From Anaerostipes hadrus ATCC 29173 = JCM 17467 (GTDB taxonomy: Bacteria; Bacillota; Clostridia; Lachnospirales; Lachnospiraceae): a stretch of 64,000 nucleotides of DNA. Position 1 is the first letter of the stretch; the number at the start of each line of letters is the position of its first letter. A model generated the notes under the pieces. The model worked only from the letters and a program-made list of their open reading frames with translations, was not told where the DNA came from and did no database searches. Positions 17,215 to 26,227 of the stretch are shown here, piece after piece. The position numbers and the translations under genes were made by a program. The DNA is taken from NCBI RefSeq assembly GCF_030296915.1, contig NZ_AP028031.1, forward strand, positions 139,001-203,000. Reading direction: 5' to 3'.

Positions 17215-18033
17215 ATGAAGAATATAAAAGTTATAATGTGTGATATTGATGGAACACTGTTAAATAGCAAGGGAATCGTTACCACCAAAACAATTGATGC
17301 GATAAAGAAAGTTCGAGAACAAGGAATCTTGTTTGGAATATCAACAGGAAGAGATGTTCCAAGTGTAAAAAGGTTGTTTGGAAAATGGGGAATTGGCGGG
17401 CTTGTTGATATGGTCGTTGGAAGCAACGGAGGTGAGATTTATGATTACAAAACCGATTATTATGAAGAAAATTTTGCCCTTCCAGGAAACCTGATCGCAA
17501 ATATCATGGAGCACTATAAAGATATGGATGTGAATTTTGCAATTCATGGGGATGGAGTTTTGTATACTCCGAAAGAAGATGAACTTATTAAAATTTTATC
17601 TAAAGGTGATCAGCTTCCATATGAAGTCATTGATTTTGACGAGTATTTAAAAGAAGATCGTTTAAAACTTCTTATTGTTTGCAAACCAGAAACTATGCCG
17701 GCAGTTATTGAGAGAGCAAAAACCTTTAAAAATGAACGTTTCAAATGTGCAAGTCTTCAAACGACGCAACACCTGTTTGAATTTATGGATCCTAGAATCT
17801 CAAAATCCTTTGGATTACAAAAACTGATGGAGATGCATGGATTTACGATGGAAAATCTCTGCACATTTGGAGATGCAGATAATGATTATGATATGACCTT
17901 GCATGCAGGAGTCGGAGTCGTCATGGCAAATGGAAGTGAAAAAACAAAAAGTGTTGCAGATCATATTACCAAAGACAATGATCACGATGGAATTGGAGTG
18001 TTTCTGCAAGAACATTTGATCTCCAGATCATAA
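17215..18033 (+). CDS. Cof-type HAD superfamily phosphatase
   Basis: A 272-residue haloacid dehalogenase-like hydrolase of the Cof/IIB type. Motif I is VIMCDIDGTLLNSKG (nucleophile Asp, residues 5-19), followed by STGRDVPSV near residue 42; the late motif FGDADNDYDM (about 220) binds Mg2+. The start at ATG 17215 is set by AAGGGAGAA just upstream. Such enzymes dephosphorylate sugar phosphates or FMN-like compounds. It follows a PTS remnant and may once have belonged to a sugar operon. Confidence 0.9.
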   Translation: MKNIKVIMCDIDGTLLNSKGIVTTKTIDAIKKVREQGILFGISTGRDVPSVKRLFGKWGIGGLVDMVVGSNGGEIYDYKTDYYEENFALPGNLIANIMEHYKDMDVNFAIHGDGVLYTPKEDELIKILSKGDQLPYEVIDFDEYLKEDRLKLLIVCKPETMPAVIERAKTFKNERFKCASLQTTQHLFEFMDPRISKSFGLQKLMEMHGFTMENLCTFGDADNDYDMTLHAGVGVVMANGSEKTKSVADHITKDNDHDGIGVFLQEHLISRS

Positions 18034-18112
18034 GAATCTGTGGATTAAAAATATAAAGAGAACTTATAGCAAATCAAAAGAAAAACCTATAACAGAAATA
18101 ATGCAAAAGATG

Positions 18113-18180
18113 TTGACAATAAAGATATGTGGTTGTATAATCTAAAACATAGAAAACCTAGTAGAAAAATAGGAAATAAA
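18113..18180 (+). promoter_or_regulatory. cysK promoter with a shared sulfur-gene motif
   Basis: TTGACA (18113-18118), 17 bases, TATAAT (18136-18141) is a perfect consensus promoter. Fifteen bases later comes CCTAGTAGAAAAATAGGAAA then TAA (18157-18180), which aligns with the block after the tcdA promoter and contains a CCTA...TAGG dyad. A common cysteine-responsive repressor is the simplest inference. Confidence 0.8.
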
Positions 18181-18220
18181 ACGGAATAAAAACAACAACT
18201 TTTTATGGAGGTTTAGAATT

Positions 18221-19159
18221 ATGAGTAAGATTACAGCAAGCGCATTAGAATTAATCGGAGGAACACCACTTCTTAAAGCAGATAGATATGCAGACAAAGC
18301 AGGAGTGAAAGACGCAACGATCCTTACAAAACTTGAGTACTTAAATCCAGCAGGATCTGTCAAAGACCGTATCGCATTGGCAATGATCGAAGATGCAGAG
18401 AAGAAAGGTCAGTTAAAACCAGGATCAACGATCATCGAACCAACAAGTGGTAACACAGGAATCGGTCTTGCAGCAGTTGCAACAGCAAAAGGATACAGAG
18501 CGATCCTTACACTGCCTGACACAATGAGTGTTGAAAGAAGAAACTTATTAAAAGCCTATGGTGCTGAATTAGTATTAACAGAAGGTGCCAAAGGAATGAA
18601 AGGTGCTATCGCCAAAGCCGATGAACTTGCAAAAGAGATTGACGGAGCAGTCATCTTAGGACAGTTCGTAAACCCAGCAAACCCAGCTGTACACAAAGCA
18701 ACAACAGGACCAGAGATCTGGAATCAGACAGACGGTAAAGTAGACATCTTCGTAGCAGGTGTTGGTACAGGAGGAACATTAACAGGTGTTGGTGAATACT
18801 TGAAAGAACAGAACCCAGATGTTAAAATAGTAGCAGTTGAACCTGCAACATCTCCAGTATTATCAAAAGGAACAGCTGGAGCACATAAGATTCAGGGAAT
18901 CGGTGCTGGATTCGTACCTGACACACTGAATACAAAGATTTATGATGAAGTTATCACAATCGAGAATGAAGATGCATTTACAGAAGGAAGAGCATTCGCA
19001 CACAGCGAAGGAATCTTAGTTGGTATTTCTTCAGGAGCAGCATTAAAAGCAGCTACGATCCTTGCAGAGAGACCAGAGAACAAAGGAAAGACAATTGTAG
19101 CATTACTTCCAGATTCAGGAGACAGATACTTATCTACAGCATTATTCGCTGAAGACTAG
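18221..19159 (+). CDS. cysK: Cysteine synthase (O-acetylserine sulfhydrylase)
   Basis: A 312-residue PLP enzyme making cysteine from O-acetylserine and sulfide in the cytoplasm. The PLP lysine is in NPAGSVKDR (about residues 41-49), and the substrate loop [11 protein letters not shown] lies near 70. The phosphate-binding loop [15 protein letters not shown] is at about 177-191, and SSGAA near 266. The length and C-terminal PDSGDRYLS match CysK. It has its own consensus promoter and an ATGGAGG ribosome site. The rhodanese-ThiF gene follows at 16 bases. Confidence 0.95.
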   Translation: MSKITASALELIGGTPLLKADRYADKAGVKDATILTKLEYLNPAGSVKDRIALAMIEDAEKKGQLKPGSTIIEPTSGNTGIGLAAVATAKGYRAILTLPDTMSVERRNLLKAYGAELVLTEGAKGMKGAIAKADELAKEIDGAVILGQFVNPANPAVHKATTGPEIWNQTDGKVDIFVAGVGTGGTLTGVGEYLKEQNPDVKIVAVEPATSPVLSKGTAGAHKIQGIGAGFVPDTLNTKIYDEVITIENEDAFTEGRAFAHSEGILVGISSGAALKAATILAERPENKGKTIVALLPDSGDRYLSTALFAED

Positions 19160-19175
19160 AATAAGAGGAAAGAAT

Positions 19176-20336
19176 ATGGAAATCACGGTACAGCAAGTAG
19201 AATTACTGTCCGATGATGATTATATCTACCTAGATGTAAGAGGTGAGATCGCATACCAGCATGGACATATACCGAAGGCTTACGAATGGGCTGGTGATTT
19301 CTCTCACATCGAGGAACTTCCAAAGGATAAGAGGCTGATCGTATATTGCAACTATGGAGAGAAAAGCGCCCCAATTGCCGAACAGTTAAGACAAGAAGGG
19401 TATGAAGCTTTGAACTTATCCGGCGGTTACCGAGAATGGTTATTACATGTGACATCCCAAAAAGAACAGATGCAGGACGTTTCAAAGGACGGACTGCATC
19501 TGTTTTCGTCTACAGAAGAATTAACACCAGACGAGGTTAAACGATATGATCGTCAGATCATCCTGCCACAGGTAGGAAGTGACGGACAAAAGAAATTAAA
19601 GAAATCAAAAGTTCTGATCATCGGAGCTGGCGGCTTAGGTGCACCAGCGGCTTTATATCTTGCAGGAGCAGGTGTTGGAACGATCGGAATTGTGGATGCA
19701 GATGATGTCAGCGTGTCAAACTTACAGAGACAGATCATTCACACAAGCAAAAGAGAAGGAACAAATAAGGCAGAATCAGCAAAGAAATCAATGCTTGAAT
19801 TAAATGAGCATATCAAGGTAAACACCTATCCAGAATATTTATATGCGGATAACGCAGAAGAATTGTTCAAAGAATACGATTTTATCATTGATGCTGTGGA
19901 TAACTTTGAGACAAAGTTCCTGATCAATGATACATGTGTGTTGTTAAAGAAACCATTTTGTCATGCAGGAATCTTGCAGTTTCAGGGTCAGGTTATGACC
20001 TATGTTCCAGAAGAAGACCAGCCATGTTACAGATGTATTTTTGAGGAGATACCAGAAAGCGGTTCTGTGCCAAACTGCAGTCAGGCAGGGATCATTGGTG
20101 CAGTCGCAGGAATCATTGGATGTATTCAGGCATTAGAAGCGATCAAGTATCTGTTAGGAATCGGGGAATTGCTGACAGGCAAGATGCTTGTGATGGATGG
20201 ATTAACGATGAATACAAGAGTTGTTAAATTCCCATCAAAGAATAAGAATTGTCGTGTTTGTGGTGAGCATGCGGATATTAAAAGTGTGAAAGAAAATCGG
20301 ATGGAATATGTCGGGGTCGCTTGTCCTGTAAAATAA
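19176..20336 (+). CDS. Rhodanese-ThiF/MoeB fusion protein
   Basis: A 386-residue fusion. Residues 1-90 are a rhodanese domain with the active-site loop YCNYGEKS (Cys near residue 52) and GGYREW. Residues about 115-380 are an E1/ThiF/MoeB domain with GAGGLGAPAALYLAGAG (about 151), VSNLQRQI and two Cys pairs (CYRC and CRVC) for zinc. Such E1 enzymes adenylate a sulfur-carrier protein, and the rhodanese can pass on sulfur. Here the rhodanese comes first, the reverse of eukaryotic MOCS3. No carrier protein gene is adjacent. Context with cysK points to sulfur transfer for cysteine, thiamine or molybdopterin. Confidence 0.88.
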   Translation: MEITVQQVELLSDDDYIYLDVRGEIAYQHGHIPKAYEWAGDFSHIEELPKDKRLIVYCNYGEKSAPIAEQLRQEGYEALNLSGGYREWLLHVTSQKEQMQDVSKDGLHLFSSTEELTPDEVKRYDRQIILPQVGSDGQKKLKKSKVLIIGAGGLGAPAALYLAGAGVGTIGIVDADDVSVSNLQRQIIHTSKREGTNKAESAKKSMLELNEHIKVNTYPEYLYADNAEELFKEYDFIIDAVDNFETKFLINDTCVLLKKPFCHAGILQFQGQVMTYVPEEDQPCYRCIFEEIPESGSVPNCSQAGIIGAVAGIIGCIQALEAIKYLLGIGELLTGKMLVMDGLTMNTRVVKFPSKNKNCRVCGEHADIKSVKENRMEYVGVACPVK

Positions 20337-20356
20337 AAGATAAAGAGAGGTCATGT

Positions 20357-21223
20357 ATGACATTAAAAAATATGATTGAATTATCAAACGGATTAACACC
20401 AATTGAGACAGAAATCGGATATTATATATTAAAAAATCAAGAAGATATCTTAGATATGTCGGTTATTGAATTAGCAGAAAAAACATTTGTGTCAAAATCA
20501 GCCATTCATCGATTTTGCAAAAAGATTGGGTTAAAAGGATTCAATGAATTGAAAGTCATATTGGCAAAAGATATCTCAGAAATGAAATCAGATATTGAGA
20601 TGATCGATGTAAATTATCCATTTGAACGAAAAGATGGACCACAGATGATCGCAAAGAAACTGAGTAAGTTATATGAAACAGCAATCTATGATACCTATGA
20701 TTATATGGATTTTATAGAATTGCATAAAGTGGCACAATTATTACATAAAGCGGAAGTTATAGACATTTATACCCATTCACATAACATGAATGTTGCAGAA
20801 AATTTTCAGGATAAGATGTTAACAGCAGGCAAAAGTAGTGTAGAATGTCCACATGGATTTTATAAACAAAGACTGACAGCATTAGCAAGTAATCCGAAAC
20901 ATGCAGCGATCATTCTCTCATATTCTGGAAAAGCAACCTTTGTAAAGCCAATTTTAAAGGTGCTGCATCAAAAGAAGGTGCCTGTTGTGTATGTTGGGAA
21001 AGCAGGTGGGAATTTATATCCACAGTATGTTGCCGGTGCATTAACGATCAGCAGCAGAGAAAACTTACGAGATCGTATCTCTCAGTTCTCATCTCATATT
21101 GCGATGCAGTATATGATGGATGTTGTTTTTGGCTGTATTTACAATATGGACCGTGAAAAGAATATTGAATATCTCAAAGAATCCATAGGATTTATGGATG
21201 ATCGAGATATTCAGGATGAATGA
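20357..21223 (+). CDS. MurR/RpiR family regulator
   Basis: A 288-residue regulator. The N-terminal RpiR helix-turn-helix (about residues 1-75, including ELAEKTFVSKSAIHRFCKKI) precedes a SIS sugar-phosphate domain (about 115-250; VIDIYTHSHN and AIILSYSGKATFV). The ATG at 20357 is favoured by AAAGAGAGG upstream. It ends 7 bases from the convergent second RpiR gene. The pair probably responds to phosphorylated sugars produced by the locus to the right, though this one could also be cotranscribed with cysK. Confidence 0.9.
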   Translation: MTLKNMIELSNGLTPIETEIGYYILKNQEDILDMSVIELAEKTFVSKSAIHRFCKKIGLKGFNELKVILAKDISEMKSDIEMIDVNYPFERKDGPQMIAKKLSKLYETAIYDTYDYMDFIELHKVAQLLHKAEVIDIYTHSHNMNVAENFQDKMLTAGKSSVECPHGFYKQRLTALASNPKHAAIILSYSGKATFVKPILKVLHQKKVPVVYVGKAGGNLYPQYVAGALTISSRENLRDRISQFSSHIAMQYMMDVVFGCIYNMDREKNIEYLKESIGFMDDRDIQDE

Positions 21224-21230
21224 TACTAAA

Positions 21231-22091
21231 TTATAGTTTGTTATAGATCATGGAATTTGTATATACATCTTTAGCATGTTTCGAATGATAATTCTCCATA
21301 TAATTTTTCTGGAAAATGATAGAATAGATGTAATCAAAAATAAAATCCATATTTGTTTGAGAGGCAAAACTGGCAACTTTTTCATCAAAGGATTCATCAT
21401 CAGGAAGTTGTAATACAATATCAGAATTCACAGCCAGTTTGGAATGAATATTACTTGTAACCGTAATGATCGGAACGTTATGATCTTTTAAAACTGGAAG
21501 ATAAGAATTGTAATCATGATGCATAGCACTATAAGTACAGAAGATCACAAGGTCATTAGAGGTAATATTGCCGACTGTATAAAAATTATTCTGATATTCA
21601 TCACCAATAATAAAATATTCATTTAATTTGATCATTTTATTTTTAAAATTCTCAAGAGAAATTCTGGAGTCACCTTTTCCAAACAGGAATACACGGTGGC
21701 TCTTTTTTATATTATAAGCAGTCATTTCTAATTGCACGGGATCTAACAGATTCCGTGTTTTTTTAATTCCATTTGCAAGAATTTCAGATAAATGAAGACC
21801 GATATCTTCAACAGAATCATCTGGAGAAAAAGGTAGATTAAAATTAAGATCCTGACCAGAAATAGATGCTTCTCGGATCAGTTGTAATTTGAAATCTTTA
21901 AATCCATCAAATCCTAATTTTTTACAAAAACGTAAAACAGAAGAAGTCGAAGAAAAGGATTCTTTTGCCATTTTGTTTAAAGTGACTTGATCAAAAGAGT
22001 TTAAATTGTTTTGTAAAAAATAAATCATATTCTGTTCAGAATTATTAAAAAAATCAGGATTTTTAATTTGTTCTAGTATCATATCAATCAT
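21231..22091 (-). CDS. MurR/RpiR family regulator, divergent from the GH4-PTS operon
   Basis: A 286-residue RpiR protein: HTH at about residues 1-75 (TLNKMAKESFSSTSSVLRFC) and SIS domain at about 125-250 (RVFLFGKGDSRISLENFKNK). It is divergent from the glycosidase-PTS operon, the normal place for its local regulator; the 196-base gap holds a good promoter. It is clearly diverged from its convergent neighbour at 20357. The effector is probably a 6-phospho-glucoside or glucose 6-phosphate. Confidence 0.9.
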   Translation of the reverse strand: MIDMILEQIKNPDFFNNSEQNMIYFLQNNLNSFDQVTLNKMAKESFSSTSSVLRFCKKLGFDGFKDFKLQLIREASISGQDLNFNLPFSPDDSVEDIGLHLSEILANGIKKTRNLLDPVQLEMTAYNIKKSHRVFLFGKGDSRISLENFKNKMIKLNEYFIIGDEYQNNFYTVGNITSNDLVIFCTYSAMHHDYNSYLPVLKDHNVPIITVTSNIHSKLAVNSDIVLQLPDDESFDEKVASFASQTNMDFIFDYIYSIIFQKNYMENYHSKHAKDVYTNSMIYNKL

Positions 22092-22215
22092 TCTCCTAAA
22101 AAAGTATAGTTTTCAAATATTTCTTTTTTTATTGTGAATTTGCACAAATAACCGGAATAAATTTATGCAGATTGTCCATGAAATAGTTGTGATGTTCCAA
22201 AAATAGCGTGAACTA

Positions 22216-22244
22216 TTGAGCCTGAAATTTTCAAGAAATATAAT
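22216..22244 (+). promoter_or_regulatory. Promoter of the GH4-PTS operon
   Basis: TTGAGC (22216-22221), 17 bases, TATAAT (22239-22244). The spacer contains the palindrome TGAAATTTTCA (22223-22233), a candidate operator for the divergent RpiR protein. Confidence 0.65.
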
Positions 22245-22287
22245 CAGGGCACATGAAATAATATGACGGATATGGAGGAAAAAATCA

Positions 22288-23616
22288 ATGAAAAAAGAAT
22301 TTAAGATTGTGATATGTGGTGGTGGAAGTACTTATACCGCAGGGATTGTAAAAAATCTTTTGGAAGAGGAAGAATTAAAAATCAAAGAATTATGGTTATA
22401 TGATATTGATCAGGAACGACAAGAAAAAGTGTCACTGATCGTAAAAGAAGTTGTAAAAGATTTAAGACCTTCTTTGGAATTGAAAATTAGTACGGATGAA
22501 GAAGAGGCATTTACAGATGCAGACTTTATTATGGCACAGATGCGAGTCGGTGGACTAAAAATGCGAGTAAAAGATGAACAGATTTCATTAAAACATGGAT
22601 GCATTGGACAGGAAACATGTGGAGCCGGGGGAATGGCATATGGAATGAGAACGATCGGACCAATGGTACATCTGATCGATGTTTGTGAGAAATATGCATC
22701 AAAAACTTATTGGATCGTTAATTATTCAAATCCAGCTGCGATTGTTGCTAAGGCAACACAGACATTACGTCCAAATGCAAGAATTTTAAATATCTGTGAT
22801 ATGCCAGTTGAGGTAGAAGCAAGAATGGCAGAAATCCTAGACACAGATCTTAGCAATCTGGAAGTGGATTATTTTGGATTGAATCATTATGGATGGTTTA
22901 CAAAAGTACAGTGTAATGGTGAAGATGTCACAGAAAAATTGAAGAAACATGTAGCAGAATATGGCTATGTATCAAAGGCTAGTTATGAAGATGCACTGGT
23001 AAAGGATCCAGACTGGCTGCATACGTTTACGAACGCAAAGAAGATCGTCAATTATTTTCCAGATTATCTGCCTAATACATACTGGCAATATTACCTTCTT
23101 GGAGATGACATTGTAGATTATATGGATATCAATAATACAAGAGGAATGCAGGTTATTCATGGAAGAGAAACAAAGATCCGTGAAGCAGTCAAAAAACTAG
23201 AACAGGGAGAGAAGATCGACCTGACACAGTTTTATGTAGGAGTTCATGGAAAATTTATTGTGGAAGTAGTAAAAGCACTTGCATATGACACGAGAAGCAG
23301 ACAGCTTGTCATCGTAAAAAATGACGGAGCAGTCAAGAATCTCCCAGACGATGCCATGGTTGAAATCCCTGCATATATTACAAAAGACGGGCCAGAACCA
23401 GTAAGAGTTGGAGAAATTCCTAGATTTTATAAAGGGTTAATTGAACAACAGGATGCTTGTGAAGGATTGGTAGTAGAAGCGGTGATCGAAGGATCATATA
23501 AAAAAGCATTGCAGGCATTTACTTTAAACCGCACAATTCCATCTGCCAATGTGGCAAAAGAAATTTTAGATGAAATGATCGAAGAAAACAAAGAATACTG
23601 GCCGGAATTGAAATAA
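22288..23616 (+). CDS. Family 4 glycosidase, probable 6-phospho-alpha-glucosidase
   Basis: A 442-residue GH4 enzyme, which uses NAD+ and Mn2+ in an oxidation-elimination mechanism. The NAD site is VICGGGSTYTAGIVKNLLEE (residues 8-27). The metal/substrate motif is NICDMP near residue 172. In GH4 proteins CDMP is typical of 6-phospho-alpha-glucosidases (GlvA/MalH), while CNVP marks the beta type. The catalytic-region NYSNPAA and GLNHYGWF motifs are intact. It is first in an operon with a second GH4 enzyme, a mutarotase and a PTS permease, so it should hydrolyse imported phosphorylated alpha-glucosides such as maltose 6-phosphate. Confidence 0.9.
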   Translation: MKKEFKIVICGGGSTYTAGIVKNLLEEEELKIKELWLYDIDQERQEKVSLIVKEVVKDLRPSLELKISTDEEEAFTDADFIMAQMRVGGLKMRVKDEQISLKHGCIGQETCGAGGMAYGMRTIGPMVHLIDVCEKYASKTYWIVNYSNPAAIVAKATQTLRPNARILNICDMPVEVEARMAEILDTDLSNLEVDYFGLNHYGWFTKVQCNGEDVTEKLKKHVAEYGYVSKASYEDALVKDPDWLHTFTNAKKIVNYFPDYLPNTYWQYYLLGDDIVDYMDINNTRGMQVIHGRETKIREAVKKLEQGEKIDLTQFYVGVHGKFIVEVVKALAYDTRSRQLVIVKNDGAVKNLPDDAMVEIPAYITKDGPEPVRVGEIPRFYKGLIEQQDACEGLVVEAVIEGSYKKALQAFTLNRTIPSANVAKEILDEMIEENKEYWPELK

Positions 23617-23617
23617 A

Positions 23618-23664
23618 GTTTCAAAAAGTTTCAGAGGGTTTCATAATCCTGAAACTTTTTCAGG
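23618..23664 (+). repeat. Intercistronic hairpin
   Basis: AAAAAGTTTCAG pairs with CTGAAACTTTTT around a loop containing another GTTTCA. It lies between the two glycosidase genes and has no T-run after it, so it may act in RNA processing or partial termination. Confidence 0.55.
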
Positions 23665-23768
23665 GAAAAAATATCCACATCAGGAAAATCCATTGTACAA
23701 AAGAAGCCAGCTCTGTATCATGTGAATAGAACAAAGGAAACAAAGATATTTTGAGGAGGCATAGAACG

Positions 23769-25157
23769 ATGAAAGGTGCAGTAAAAATCGTAACGATTGG
23801 TGGAGGAAGCAGTTATACACCGGAACTGATGGAAGGTTTTATCAAGCGATACGAGGAACTTCCAATCAAAGAAATCTGGCTAGTCGATATTGAAGATGGA
23901 AAAGAAAAAGTAGAGATCGTGGGGGCGCTGGCACAGAGAATGTGGGATGCATCTCCATATGATGTAAAAGTTTATACAACATTAAACAGAAGAGAAGCAT
24001 TAAAAGATGCCGACTTTGTTACAACACAATTTCGAGTAGGACTTTTGGATGCCAGAATTAAGGACGAAAGAATTCCTTCACTATATGGAATGCTTGGACA
24101 GGAAACAAACGGAGCAGGAGGAATGTTTAAAGCATTTCGAACAATTCCAGTGATCGGACAGATTGTAGAAGATATGAAAGAGTTATGTCCAGATGCATGG
24201 TTGATCAATTTCACAAATCCAAGCGGAATGGTAACAGAAGCAGTGATCAAACACTTTGGATGGAAAAAATGTATCGGACTCTGCAATGTGCCAACGATTG
24301 CAATGATGGCAGAACCAGAGATTCTTGGAAAAAATATCAACCAGTTAAATTACAGATATGCAGGAATCAACCATTTCCATTGGCACAAAGTATTTGATGA
24401 AAATGGAAATGATATGACACCAATTTTGATCGATCATATCAATGAAAAAGGTGGTGGAACACCAGCCAATATCTATCAAGCTGAATTTCCATTGGAATTA
24501 CTTCACAGCATGAATATGGTGCCTTGTGGATACCACAGATATTACTACATGAAACAAGCAATGCTTGAGCATGCGATTGAAGAATTCAATGAAGGTGGTA
24601 CTAGAGCAGAGCAAATGAAACAGGTAGAACATGAGTTGTTTGAAATTTATAAAAATGCAGAACTTCATGAAAAACCAGAACAACTTGGAAAACGTGGAGG
24701 AGCATATTACAGTGATGCAGCTTGCGAATGTATCCGTGCAATTTATGCAAATAAGAAGATCCATATGGTAGTAAGTACACAAAACAATGGAGCAATTTCA
24801 TGCTTAGATGATGACTCTATCGTGGAAGTATCAAGTATCATTTCAGCGACAGGAGCACAGCCAATGGCATTTGGAAAGCTTCCATCAGCAGAAAAAGGAT
24901 GGCTTCAGATGATGAAAGCAATGGAAGAATGTACAATTGAAGCGGCATTGACAGGAGATTACGGAAAAGCATTAGAAGCATTCGTATTAAATCCATTAGT
25001 AGAAAATAATGAAAATACAACAAAAGTTTTAGATGAACTGTTAGTTGCACATGCAAAATATCTGCCACAGTTTAAAGAAAAGATTGAAGAACTTAAAGCA
25101 AAAGGAGTTCATTCTACAGATCCTGTTGTTATGGACTTAATGGAACATGGACACTAA
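23769..25157 (+). CDS. Family 4 glycosidase, probable 6-phospho-beta-glucosidase
   Basis: A 462-residue GH4 enzyme; the start at 23769 (MKGAVKIVTIGGGSSYTPEL) follows GAGGAGG. The motif here is LCNVP (near residue 178), typical of 6-phospho-beta-glucosidases (CelF/LicH). INFTNPSGM and AGINHFHWH correspond to the substrate and metal region. It pairs with the CDMP-type enzyme before it, so the operon can open both anomeric linkages after phosphorylating uptake. The proteins are only distantly alike, so it is not a recent duplication. Confidence 0.9.
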   Translation: MKGAVKIVTIGGGSSYTPELMEGFIKRYEELPIKEIWLVDIEDGKEKVEIVGALAQRMWDASPYDVKVYTTLNRREALKDADFVTTQFRVGLLDARIKDERIPSLYGMLGQETNGAGGMFKAFRTIPVIGQIVEDMKELCPDAWLINFTNPSGMVTEAVIKHFGWKKCIGLCNVPTIAMMAEPEILGKNINQLNYRYAGINHFHWHKVFDENGNDMTPILIDHINEKGGGTPANIYQAEFPLELLHSMNMVPCGYHRYYYMKQAMLEHAIEEFNEGGTRAEQMKQVEHELFEIYKNAELHEKPEQLGKRGGAYYSDAACECIRAIYANKKIHMVVSTQNNGAISCLDDDSIVEVSSIISATGAQPMAFGKLPSAEKGWLQMMKAMEECTIEAALTGDYGKALEAFVLNPLVENNENTTKVLDELLVAHAKYLPQFKEKIEELKAKGVHSTDPVVMDLMEHGH

Positions 25158-25170
25158 GCAGGAGGCTGAT

Positions 25171-26226
25171 ATGGGTGTAACAAAAGAAAGTTTTGGCTTT
25201 TTAGAAGATAAAAGAGAAGCATTTCTATACACGATTGAAAATCAAAATGGATTTGCAGTCAAAGTTACTGATTTTGGTGTAAATATTGTTTCTCTCCTTG
25301 TAAAAAACAAGGAGGGAAACATCAAAGATGTAGCTCTTGGATATGACACCTTGGAAGAATATTTTGAGAATGGAATTATGTTTGGAGCGACTGTCGGACG
25401 GAATGTAAACCGTATCTCAAATGCCAGATTCGAAATTGATGGGAAAGAGTATCATGTAGCAAAAAATCGTGGAAAACATAACATTCACAGTGACAAAGAA
25501 CATGGATTTCACAAAGTCTTATGGGATAGTGAGATCATTGATGATCATGCAGTGAAGTTTACTTATGTAAGTCCAGATGGGGAACAAGGATTTCCGGGAA
25601 CATTGGTAACAAATATCATTTATACGGTAACGGAAACAAATGGATTGATCGTTTCCTATCATGCAGTCAGCGATAAGAAAACGCTGATCAATCTGACAAA
25701 TCATAATTACTTTAACTTGGGTGGACATAAAAGCGGAACGATCGAAAATACAAAAGTAAGGATTTATGCAGATGAATTTACACCGATCAATGAAGATACG
25801 ATCCCAACAGGAGAAATCAGAAAAGTAGAACATACACCGATGGATTTTCGTGAATGGAAAAAGATCAAGAATGATCTATATGCCGAAGATGAACAACTAG
25901 AAAAAGGCAAAGGATATGATCATAATTTTGTAATTCGGAATAAAGATTGTGGTTTCCGAAAAATGGCGGAAGCATTGGACGAAGAACAGGGTATTAAAAT
26001 GGAAGTTTATTCAGATCTTCCAGGATTACAGTTTTACACTGGAAATACAATGAAATCAACAAAAGGGAAAGGGGGAGTGATCTATGGAAAAGGATGTGGA
26101 TTTTGCATGGAACCACATTATTTCCCAAACAGTATTAACACAAAAGAGTTTGATGCACCAGTATTTGACGCAGGAGAAGTGTATCAGACAGTAACCATGT
26201 ATCAATTTGTCACAAAGGAGGATTAA
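25171..26226 (+). CDS. galM: Aldose 1-epimerase (mutarotase)
   Basis: A 351-residue GalM-type protein that interconverts the alpha and beta anomers of aldoses. ATG 25171 is favoured by AGGAGG just upstream. Conserved stretches are GATVGRNVNRISNARF (about residues 75-90), the histidine segment HNIHSDKEHGFHKVLWD, NLTNHNYFNLGG with the catalytic His, and GLQFYTGN. It overlaps the PTS ribosome site. In an operon handling both alpha and beta glucosides, a mutarotase lets the freed glucose enter one pathway. Confidence 0.92.
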   Translation: MGVTKESFGFLEDKREAFLYTIENQNGFAVKVTDFGVNIVSLLVKNKEGNIKDVALGYDTLEEYFENGIMFGATVGRNVNRISNARFEIDGKEYHVAKNRGKHNIHSDKEHGFHKVLWDSEIIDDHAVKFTYVSPDGEQGFPGTLVTNIIYTVTETNGLIVSYHAVSDKKTLINLTNHNYFNLGGHKSGTIENTKVRIYADEFTPINEDTIPTGEIRKVEHTPMDFREWKKIKNDLYAEDEQLEKGKGYDHNFVIRNKDCGFRKMAEALDEEQGIKMEVYSDLPGLQFYTGNTMKSTKGKGGVIYGKGCGFCMEPHYFPNSINTKEFDAPVFDAGEVYQTVTMYQFVTKED

Positions 26227-26227
26227 A

